The notes under the pieces are model-generated. The model was not told the DNA's origin, made no database searches, and saw only the letters and a list, made by a program, of their open reading frames with translations. Shown in pieces: positions 57,112 to 64,000 of a stretch of 64,000 nucleotides of DNA. Position numbers and translations under genes: made by a program. Every line of letters begins with the position of its first letter. Position 1 is the stretch's first letter. Source of the DNA: Sphingobacterium oryzagri (GTDB lineage Bacteria; Bacteroidota; Bacteroidia; Sphingobacteriales; Sphingobacteriaceae); contig NZ_CP117880.1 in the NCBI RefSeq assembly GCF_028736175.1, positions 248,001 through 312,000 on the forward strand, written 5' to 3'.

Positions 57112-58659
57112 ATGAAAAAGAGATTAATATATAGCTTTTACCTATTGTGCAGTCTGCTCATCATGCAGTCTTGTGAAAAGCGCGACTTCTTAAACGGCAC
57201 GCCGAGCCCATATATTGCCATTGAAGATCTTCGGATGATCTATAAAGGTACTGATGTGGAGATGACCGGCGAGCGCCTGGCTGAAGCGCAAAAAACGACG
57301 GGGGTGGTGATTTCGACACCTGCCTCGGGCAATGTGCCTGAAGGTATGGTCATCATCCAGCAAGCAAAACCAGGGAAACTACATGGTGTAGCGCTGCGTG
57401 TTGGCCAAATCGCGGCAAATTATCAAATCGGGGATTCGCTACTGGTTAATGTGCAGAATAAAACCTTAAAACGTGCAGGTTTCCTCTACATCGACGCGGT
57501 TGCGGCAGCAGATATTGAGGTGATCACCAATGTGCAGACGACCTACTCGCGCAGCGTAACAGCCTCGTCTATCTATCAACGACCCAATGAATATGAGGCA
57601 ACGTTGGTGCGTATTGTCGGTGGAGAGATGTTTCCGCGACCCACAGAAGGAGAAACCTTTGCGGGTGTGAAGAGGATGGTCAACGGTGCCGATACATTGA
57701 ACGTGCGTACGCTGGCGACCGCGCCGTTTGCTAATCTGCAAGTGCCGCGCAACGTCAATATCCGCGGTATTCTTTTGGCTGATAACGACGATCCTACGGT
57801 TATGGCCGTATGGCCGCGTGCTACCGCCGATATCCAGGATGTTTCTGACCCGGAAATTCCGGGAGATTTAGGCGATATGCCGCTTGTCTTTACGGGTTAT
57901 TGTCCAGATCCGGAAGGTGGGGATGGCAATTACGAGTATATTCAGCTGCTGGCCAATGCCGATATTAATTTTGCCGAAATTCCATTCTCGGTGGTTACCA
58001 CAAACAATGCGGGTACTAATCAGCCAAATGCAGGCGCTGCTCCGGGAGCGGGCTGGGCTACAGGCGGTGCACGCACACTGAAATTTAACCTAACGGAAGG
58101 ATCCGTCAAAAAAGGTGAATTTTTCTATGTTGGTGGACATCAAAAACGCATAAGTGGTGCGAATTCGACATCGTTGGCGGCGCTAAACTGGGTGCGTGCC
58201 ATTCCATATGCTACGACGGGTGGCGACGGACTTGGTGATGCAAATGCCAATATTTTGGCAAACAGCGGTAATGCTAGTGGTATGGCTTTGTTTGTTGGAA
58301 CCAATATCAATGAAGCGACAGTGCCGATTGATTTGGTGTTTTTCGGTGGTACAGGTACAGCAACGATTATCGATTCGGTCGCTAACCTGGGTTATCGCGT
58401 GGCAAACAACGATCATTACCGTCCGTTTCATCCGGAAACGGGAGACGCGCAACCCTTCTTCTCGATGGGAACAAACCAATACCGTATCCCACATTTTATT
58501 CCGGCCAACATCGGGGTATTTGTTCAGCTCGGTGGTGTGTTTAATACCACGACACGCCGTTGGGAAACCCCGCGTGCCTACAATCCGTTAGTGTTGACGA
58601 AACAGGCGGCAGCGACGGTGCTTGAAGTGGGTGAATTGGTGACCCGTCAAACCGAATAA
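57112..58659 (+). CDS. DUF5689-domain surface lipoprotein
   Basis: A 515-aa lipoprotein with lipobox QSC (lipidated Cys21, LLIMQSCEKRD). The first part (about 30-245) contains the DUF5689 pattern: early SPYIAIEDLRMIYKG, then the GVVIS strand and the IGDSLLVNVQN-type OB-fold-like core. The second part (about 258-505) resembles a lamin-tail-like beta-sandwich (YEYIQLLANADINF). Proteins like this occur at the ends of SusC/SusD operons, often beside phosphodiesterases or nucleases. Binding role only; no catalytic residues seen. A terminator follows. Confidence 0.82.
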   Translation: MKKRLIYSFYLLCSLLIMQSCEKRDFLNGTPSPYIAIEDLRMIYKGTDVEMTGERLAEAQKTTGVVISTPASGNVPEGMVIIQQAKPGKLHGVALRVGQIAANYQIGDSLLVNVQNKTLKRAGFLYIDAVAAADIEVITNVQTTYSRSVTASSIYQRPNEYEATLVRIVGGEMFPRPTEGETFAGVKRMVNGADTLNVRTLATAPFANLQVPRNVNIRGILLADNDDPTVMAVWPRATADIQDVSDPEIPGDLGDMPLVFTGYCPDPEGGDGNYEYIQLLANADINFAEIPFSVVTTNNAGTNQPNAGAAPGAGWATGGARTLKFNLTEGSVKKGEFFYVGGHQKRISGANSTSLAALNWVRAIPYATTGGDGLGDANANILANSGNASGMALFVGTNINEATVPIDLVFFGGTGTATIIDSVANLGYRVANNDHYRPFHPETGDAQPFFSMGTNQYRIPHFIPANIGVFVQLGGVFNTTTRRWETPRAYNPLVLTKQAAATVLEVGELVTRQTE

Positions 58660-58674
58660 TCATCATTTATGGAT

Positions 58675-58715
58675 AAGGTATCTGCCTCGTATTGCGGGCA
58701 GATACCTTATTTTTT
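58675..58715 (+). terminator. Strong terminator after the DUF5689 gene
   Basis: AAGGTATCTGCC (58675-58686) and GGCAGATACCTT (58697-58708) form a perfect 12-bp stem with a 10-nt loop, then TATTTTTTG. It lies before the phosphoesterase start, so a TTG start at 58692 inside this hairpin is excluded. Confidence 0.9.
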
Positions 58716-58742
58716 GCTATTTATCTTTTAAAACCTGGAAGG

Positions 58743-60743
58743 ATGTTGACGAAAAGCAAGAGACATTTTTTGATACGTAAAATTTGTTACAGTCTAGCTG
58801 TAGCCACGAGTATAGCCATTTTCATGCAATCGTGTAAAAAAGGCGTTGCCGAAACCGATCCGGTCGAAAACCCCGTGGAAGAACCAGCCAACTTAACTAT
58901 TCAGGATGCCATCATCCCGGAAGTTTGGGATGTGAAGGCGGGCGAAAAGACCTTGCTTGAAGGTCGTGGTTACCAGGTGGGCGATGTTATCCATTTGCAA
59001 CCTGAAAGCGGGCAGGGCGCAGCCTTCACGTATACCTTGACGGAAGTCACGGCCTCTTCGGCCGTGTTTGTACCGCCGAGCCAACTGGGCACCGGAAGAT
59101 ACCGCGTATCAGCTTCTCGCGGAGAACTGTCGCAAAACCTGGGGACCTGCAGTTTTAACTTGGTGTTGCGGACGGATATTGTCAATCGTGCAGGCATGAC
59201 CGTGAAAGGCGTGGTACATATTGGTGGCGTGGGCATTGCAGATGTCGTCGTATCTGACGGCTATGAGGTGGTAAAGACAGACGCCGAGGGCGTATATTAT
59301 CTGGCGTCTAACAAACGCACAGGCTATGTATTTGTGTCGATACCGGGCAACCACGAGATGCAAGTGCTGCAGGGAAATCTGCCGCAATTTTACCGATATC
59401 TCAACGCGAACCCCAATATAGTAGATACGCGTGATTTTGAATTGAAAGCGGTCCATAATGATGACCATGTCGTGCTTAGCCTGGCAGATATGCACTTGGC
59501 AAACAGAAATGAAGACTTGAAGCAATTTCAAGAAGGCTTTATGACAGATGCAAATCAGCAAATTGCACAGTATCAAGCCTTGGGGAAGAAAGTGTATGCC
59601 TTGACATTGGGCGATCTGACCTGGGAAACCTACTGGTACAGCAATAATTTTATGTTGCCCGAGTATGTGAAGGAGATGGCGAAACTGAATGCGCCAGTTT
59701 ACAACACGATCGGAAATCACGATAACGACCCGTATTTTGCGAGCGACTGGCTTTCCGAAAATACCTACCGCCGGATTCTCGGACCGACGTATTATTCTTT
59801 TAACATCGGGAAGGTGCATTACATTGTGCTGGATAATATTGAATACCTCAACACCGGCGGTGCAGTAGGTACTATCGGTAGCCGGAATTACAACGCAAAA
59901 CTAGCCGAGCAACAATTGCGCTGGCTCGAAAAAGATCTGGCGACGGTAGACGCCAGCACACCGATTGTCCTGGCCACGCATATACAGCTGCACAACGCGC
60001 CAGCTAGCAACGGCACATTACCGGGCTATCGAATGAGTAACGGACAGCAATTGGTGGATTTGTTGGCGCGCTTTGCCGAAGTTCACGTATGGACCGGTCA
60101 CACCCATGTTAATTACCGTGTGGCACGCAGCGATCATTTTATGGAGCACAATACGGCAGCGATCTGCGCAACTTGGTGGTGGACGGGCCGATCTGGCTAC
60201 GCCAATAACCATATTGCACCTGATGGAAGTCCGGGAGGCTACGGCATTTGGCAAATGGATGGTAAAAAGTTAAGTTGGCAGTATAAAGCAATTGGCTTTG
60301 CGAAAGATTACCAGTTTAGAGCATACGATCTCAATAACGTGCATATCACGGCAGCCAATTACGCGCCCAATGCCAATAGCGAACACCAGCGTTTAGTGGA
60401 GCGATATGCTTTTGATTTTGCGAAAGCCAACAAGCGTAATGAAGTCCTGATCAATGTATGGGGCTATGACCCGAAATGGTCGGTGTCTGTCTCCGAAAAT
60501 GGTCTTCCACTTGCTGTACAGCGGGTGTCATCGTATGATCCGCTGCATATCATTTCCTATGGTATGAAGCGCTTAAATGTGAATGCAGTGCCGACGTTTG
60601 ATGCTTCCAATAGCTCGCACATGTTTAAGGTGCAGGCGTCTTCGCCGAGTAGTACCTTGCTAATCCAAGTTACCGATCGATTTGGCAAGCAATACAGCGA
60701 GCGGATGGAAAGACCAAAGGCGTTTACCTACGCTATGCACTAA
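58743..60743 (+). CDS. Secreted calcineurin-like metallophosphoesterase lipoprotein
   Basis: Start at the ATG at 58743 (666 aa), after the terminator. Signal peptide with lipobox (MQSCKK, Cys31). IPT/TIG-like domain (about 50-135), a MetallophosN-type beta-domain (about 145-225), then the catalytic calcineurin-like domain: LSLADMHLAN (D and H, about 243), TLGDLTWE (about 288), TIGNHDND (about 322), ATHIQLHN (about 419) and WTGHTHVNY (about 450-458). A MetallophosC-type end follows. It hydrolyses a phospho-mono- or diester outside the cytoplasm. It is the last gene of the sigma-regulated locus but is behind a terminator, so it may have separate control. Confidence 0.9.
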   Translation: MLTKSKRHFLIRKICYSLAVATSIAIFMQSCKKGVAETDPVENPVEEPANLTIQDAIIPEVWDVKAGEKTLLEGRGYQVGDVIHLQPESGQGAAFTYTLTEVTASSAVFVPPSQLGTGRYRVSASRGELSQNLGTCSFNLVLRTDIVNRAGMTVKGVVHIGGVGIADVVVSDGYEVVKTDAEGVYYLASNKRTGYVFVSIPGNHEMQVLQGNLPQFYRYLNANPNIVDTRDFELKAVHNDDHVVLSLADMHLANRNEDLKQFQEGFMTDANQQIAQYQALGKKVYALTLGDLTWETYWYSNNFMLPEYVKEMAKLNAPVYNTIGNHDNDPYFASDWLSENTYRRILGPTYYSFNIGKVHYIVLDNIEYLNTGGAVGTIGSRNYNAKLAEQQLRWLEKDLATVDASTPIVLATHIQLHNAPASNGTLPGYRMSNGQQLVDLLARFAEVHVWTGHTHVNYRVARSDHFMEHNTAAICATWWWTGRSGYANNHIAPDGSPGGYGIWQMDGKKLSWQYKAIGFAKDYQFRAYDLNNVHITAANYAPNANSEHQRLVERYAFDFAKANKRNEVLINVWGYDPKWSVSVSENGLPLAVQRVSSYDPLHIISYGMKRLNVNAVPTFDASNSSHMFKVQASSPSSTLLIQVTDRFGKQYSERMERPKAFTYAMH

Positions 60744-60756
60744 TTAAAAATGGAGT

Positions 60757-60792
60757 ACACATCGACATCGCAGCATCGCGATGTCGATGTGT
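60757..60792. repeat. 15-bp perfect inverted repeat after the phosphoesterase
   Basis: Arms 60757-60771 (ACACATCGACATCGC) and 60778-60792 are perfectly complementary with a 6-nt loop. No T-run follows. It is the first element of the palindromic repeat cluster that continues to about 61010. Confidence 0.75.
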
Positions 60793-60810
60793 AATGATAT
60801 GCTCACCGAT

Positions 60811-61010
60811 GCCTCATCGCGATGACAGAGTAAGCGCCGTGTCGTTCATTGCGATGAGGAGGCACGACGAAGAAGCAATCTTAAATCGATAACTTACAAC
60901 TAAACTATTAAACATACAGATTGTAAAGATCGCTTCTTCGTGCCTCATCGCGATGACGGAGTAAGCGCCGTGTCATCGCGAGGAAGCATGACGAAGCAAT
61001 CTGCATTTTT
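60811..61010. repeat. REP-like intergenic repeat cluster
   Basis: GCCTCATCGCGATGAC (then A/G)GAGTAAGCGCCGTGTC occurs at 60811-60843 and 60942-60974 with one mismatch. Between and after them are GAGGAGGCACGACGAAGAAGCAATC (60857-60880 region), an inverted version AAGATCGCTTCTTCGTGCC (60926-60944), and CGAGGAAGCATGACGAAGCAATC (60978-61001 region). These words (CGAGG..GCA..GACGAAGCAATC) belong to a type of intergenic palindrome widely scattered in Bacteroidota genomes. The arms can fold into a cruciform. The rest of the gap (61011-61490) holds no gene. Confidence 0.75.
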
Positions 61011-61490
61011 ATTTGATAAGATTGTGTCGTCGTTGTTCCTTCTGCTCATCATGACGAAATTTAATTTTTAGCCAGCCTCAATCTTATCGGCAAGCTTTTC
61101 GCGATCAGCCCTCATCTGAACGTAAGTTTATCTAGCATTAAACGATTCGAATGTCTCGCCTCGCTGCGGTAATTTGCATATATACGGAGTTAAGGATTGG
61201 CCGTGGCAAAAAAAAGACAGTATCCCGGCAGGGCAAATATAGGCAGAAGCTACCATAGCAGCTTGCATCGCATGCAATGTCTGGAATAGGGGAAAGATAC
61301 CTGCTACACGCGTTGATGCAAGGAGATTATTGCTATAACCGTCCAAATAATATTTTTTCAATTGCTTATTTCGATTTTTTTGTTTTGATTTTGAAATATT
61401 TTTTCCTAAATTAGTTTCTCTGTTAACTCTTTGTGCATGGCTAACAACATGCTATAAATCTAATGTATCGATAAATTATACAGAACTATA

Positions 61491-63884
61491 ATGAATAAAT
61501 CCCGGAAAAATAACGCGCTTTGGTTTGTTCTACTTTTGCTTGCCTGCATGTCGCAATTGCTTCATGCGGAAGCACAAGTGCGCAGCTCAAAAAAAATTTA
61601 TGTGGCGCAGCATGGTCGTGATCGTGATAAAGGTACCGCGAAAAAGCCGTTTGCAACAGCGCACAAGGCGCTGGCGACCGTGGCTGAACTAAAAAAAGGC
61701 GGTTATAAAGGAACGGTGGAAGTTATTTTGCAGGAAGGGACATACTACCTTCATGAACCCCTGGTTATTGATGCGGAAGAATCGGGAACAGCGGCGAATC
61801 CTTATATTATCCGTGCGGCAGAAGGAGAAAAAGTACGCCTAAGCGGTGCCGTACCCTTAAACCAGCATTGGGAGAAAGCGCCAGATGGCATTTGGAAAAC
61901 TAAGCTTTCAAAAGGCTTGTCTTTTCAACGTTTGTATGCTAATGGACGGCAACTTATCCGGGCACGTTACCCCAACTTTGATCCAACGATACTACCGTTT
62001 CAGGGGTATGCGCAAGATGCGATCGACCCACAGCGTATAGCAAAATGGAAAAATCCGGAGGGCGCTTATGTACATGCGCTGCATATTGGCCGCTGGGGCG
62101 GTTTTCATTACCGTAGTAGCGGCCGATTGCCTAATGGAGAACTTGTCCTGGAAGGTGGCGAGCAGAATAACAGACCCAGTAAAATGCACCCAACCTATCG
62201 CTTTGTGGAAAACGTTTACGAAGAATTGGATGCAGATGATGAATGGTATCTCGATGAAGAGACTTCGACGCTGTTTTACAAAGCTCCTGCAGGGGTCGAT
62301 CCTAACAAAGAAAGGATCGAAGCACCCGTGCTGGAGTCTATTTTGGAGCTTGTCGGGACGGAAGCACAGCCTGTTCATGATATTACGGTCAAGGGCATTC
62401 ACTTTGTGCATACTGCGCCGACCTTTATGAAAACGACAGAGCCTTTGCTAAGAAGCGACTGGACGATTTACAGACAGGGCGCGATCAAAATAACAGGTGC
62501 CGAGCGCTGTGAGGTCGTAGATAATGATCTTTACGATTTAGGTGGAAATGCTATTTTCGTGAACAATTACAATCGGCAGGTGCGATTGTCGGGTAATTTG
62601 ATAGAACGCATCGGTGCAGGTGCGATCAACTTTGTTGGTCATCCGGATGCGGTACGTTCGGCACGATTTCGTTACGAACAGTTTGTGCCTGTCCATGAAA
62701 TGGATACGATTGCCGGACCAAAATCGAACAACTATCCACGAGATTGTGAGGCTAGCGATAACCTTATTCGCCATATCGGCCTTATTGAAAAGCAGGTCGC
62801 GGGCGTACAAATGGCGATGGCATCGTCTATACGTGTGTTGCACAATACCATATACGATGTGCCTCGCGCAGGAATCAATATCGGTGATGGCACATGGGGC
62901 GGGCATGAGATCGCATATAACGATGTGTTTGACACCGTACTGGAAACAAGTGATCATGGTGCATTTAACTCCTGGGGAAGAGATCGGTTCTGGTATTCGA
63001 AACGTACGGAGATGAATGAAATCGTTGCCGCGCATCCGAAATGGGTGTTGTTGGATGCCGTAAAGACCACAACGATCCATCACAACAGGTTTCAGTGTGA
63101 TCACGGCTGGGATATCGATCTCGACGATGGATCGACAAACTATCGCATCTATAACAATCTTTGCTTAAGTGGTGGATTAAAGCTGCGGGAGGGCTTTTAC
63201 CGCGTTGTTTATAACAATATCATCGTGAACAATGGTTTTCACCCACACGTTTGGTTTAAAGATAGCCATGATGTGTTTCGCCATAATATCGTTATGCGTT
63301 CGCATAAGGACATACAGATGCGGCATTGGGGAGATACCGTAGATTACAATTACTACACGAACGCCGATGATCTGGAAACGGATCGAAAAAAAGGTATGGA
63401 AACCCATGCTGAAGTTGTTCAGGTGGTCTTCAAAGATCCATCAACAGGTGATTTTACGCTGCGCGATAACACCCTTGCCGGTTTTGAAAGTATGGATATC
63501 GGAAAAATGGGTGTTCGTGCTGCACGGTTAGCAAAAGAGGCTGCGCAACCAAAAATTCCAGTTATTACGTCGAAGGATGCGCGTTTAACGAACGAAACTT
63601 ATACCAGCAACGGAGCAGAATTTAAGACCGTCCAAACGCTAGGTGAACAGTCGGCAGCTGGTTTGCCGTCAATTTCAGGGGTATTAATCGTTAATCTTGA
63701 AAATAGTAGCCTCTTCGTTAAAAGTGGTTTGCGCGTTGGTGATGTTATTGTCGAAGGACATAACCAAAAAGTAGACAATATAAGTGATTGGAAAGTGCTG
63801 CTTAAGCAGCTTGAAAATACAGGAGACCTGACCGTGATTATTTATCGAAACCAGCAGCAAGAGCATATTAGACTCCATCGGTAG
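61491..63884 (+). CDS. Secreted parallel beta-helix protein with C-terminal PDZ domain
   Basis: A 797-aa exported protein: signal peptide (1 to about 29, ...LLHAEAQ). The N-terminal part starts with KKIYVAQHGRDRDKGTAKKPFATAHKAL (about 34-61), a common entry into right-handed beta-helix (pectate-lyase-like/CBM-type) proteins. The repeated turns run to about residue 650 (AGAINFVGHPDAV, GINIGDGTWGGHEI, NNRFQCDHGWDIDLDDGS). The last 75 or so residues (about 720-797) form a PDZ-like domain (LFVKSGLRVGDVIVEGHNQKV). Probably a polysaccharide lyase/hydrolase or binding protein; no catalytic residue set is certain. Confidence 0.85.
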   Translation: MNKSRKNNALWFVLLLLACMSQLLHAEAQVRSSKKIYVAQHGRDRDKGTAKKPFATAHKALATVAELKKGGYKGTVEVILQEGTYYLHEPLVIDAEESGTAANPYIIRAAEGEKVRLSGAVPLNQHWEKAPDGIWKTKLSKGLSFQRLYANGRQLIRARYPNFDPTILPFQGYAQDAIDPQRIAKWKNPEGAYVHALHIGRWGGFHYRSSGRLPNGELVLEGGEQNNRPSKMHPTYRFVENVYEELDADDEWYLDEETSTLFYKAPAGVDPNKERIEAPVLESILELVGTEAQPVHDITVKGIHFVHTAPTFMKTTEPLLRSDWTIYRQGAIKITGAERCEVVDNDLYDLGGNAIFVNNYNRQVRLSGNLIERIGAGAINFVGHPDAVRSARFRYEQFVPVHEMDTIAGPKSNNYPRDCEASDNLIRHIGLIEKQVAGVQMAMASSIRVLHNTIYDVPRAGINIGDGTWGGHEIAYNDVFDTVLETSDHGAFNSWGRDRFWYSKRTEMNEIVAAHPKWVLLDAVKTTTIHHNRFQCDHGWDIDLDDGSTNYRIYNNLCLSGGLKLREGFYRVVYNNIIVNNGFHPHVWFKDSHDVFRHNIVMRSHKDIQMRHWGDTVDYNYYTNADDLETDRKKGMETHAEVVQVVFKDPSTGDFTLRDNTLAGFESMDIGKMGVRAARLAKEAAQPKIPVITSKDARLTNETYTSNGAEFKTVQTLGEQSAAGLPSISGVLIVNLENSSLFVKSGLRVGDVIVEGHNQKVDNISDWKVLLKQLENTGDLTVIIYRNQQQEHIRLHR

Positions 63885-64000
63885 TTTCCGGATCTCGACG
63901 GCGCGAGTAACATAAGCATAATCTTTTTTCTCTTGCAAGCCGTTAAATTCAAGAGGGTTAATATACACGCCGTTCATGACTTTTATTAAGTGTTTGTGAA

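Noticed and set aside
59109..59819. 236-codon - strand ORF
   Set aside because: Antisense to the catalytic domain of the phosphoesterase; explained by the codon use of the real gene.
61128..61361. 77-codon - strand ORF in the gap before the beta-helix gene
   Set aside because: No motif, no plausible start signal; probably chance.
63684..63977. 97-codon - strand ORF at the right edge (frame remains open to the window end)
   Set aside because: Most of it is antisense to the PDZ-coding end of the beta-helix gene. The part beyond 63884 could be the end of a gene outside the window, but nothing supports it here.

Overview
The window looks like a chromosomal segment of a Bacteroidota bacterium, most likely Sphingobacteriaceae (Sphingobacterium/Pedobacter-like); the genus is uncertain. 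The reasons are SusC/SusD-type pairs, a FecR/ECF-sigma surface-signalling locus, DUF5689 and STN-domain proteins, candidate promoters of the TAnnTTTG type, and moderate GC content with few Shine-Dalgarno sites.

Positions 1-38223 hold a very large exopolysaccharide/capsule locus, almost entirely on the + strand. It opens with a WxcM-like sugar-modification gene cut by the window edge. A first export module follows: Wza-like lipoprotein, Wzc-like tyrosine kinase and PHP-type tyrosine phosphatase. Next are a RemB/Wzi-like barrel, a 24-copy 21-bp minisatellite (6660-7172) and a gene-poor leader region (7173-8424). The main cluster starts at 8425 with the initiating polyprenyl glycosylphosphotransferase. 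After it come an unrecognised outer-membrane barrel/lipoprotein pair, a second complete phosphatase-Wza-Wzc module, and GDP-fucose synthesis (fcl, gmd). A visibly more AT-rich cassette (18959-30818) encodes a Wzx flippase, a pyruvyltransferase, five glycosyltransferases, a Wzy polymerase, two acyltransferase-3 proteins and a hexapeptide acetyltransferase. WcaI, Wzi, UDP-glucose dehydrogenase, two tandem cytidylyltransferase-like proteins, GDP-mannose pyrophosphorylase and an aldose-epimerase-like protein close the locus. The gene content resembles the colanic-acid pathway: Fuc and GlcA donors, pyruvate and acetate decoration, Wzx/Wzy/Wza/Wzc/Wzi.

Positions 39003-47606 hold a SusC/SusD pair on +, then a convergent - strand operon of a TonB-dependent receptor and an endonuclease/exonuclease/phosphatase-family protein. 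Positions 47944-50264 hold small genes: a zinc-ribbon protein, an SMP-30/gluconolactonase and a tiny membrane lipoprotein.

Positions 50391-60743 form a surface-signalling and uptake locus: ECF sigma factor, FecR anti-sigma factor, STN-containing SusC, SusD-like lipoprotein, DUF5689 lipoprotein, terminator, then a secreted calcineurin-like phosphoesterase. An intergenic palindromic repeat cluster (60757-61010) separates it from a secreted parallel beta-helix protein with a C-terminal PDZ domain.

No tRNA, rRNA, transposase or CRISPR array was seen. The most unusual items are the minisatellite, whose variation is almost wholly synonymous in one + frame, the doubled export machinery with Gly-Tyr-repeat kinase tails, and the unknown barrel/lipoprotein pair inside the polysaccharide operon.
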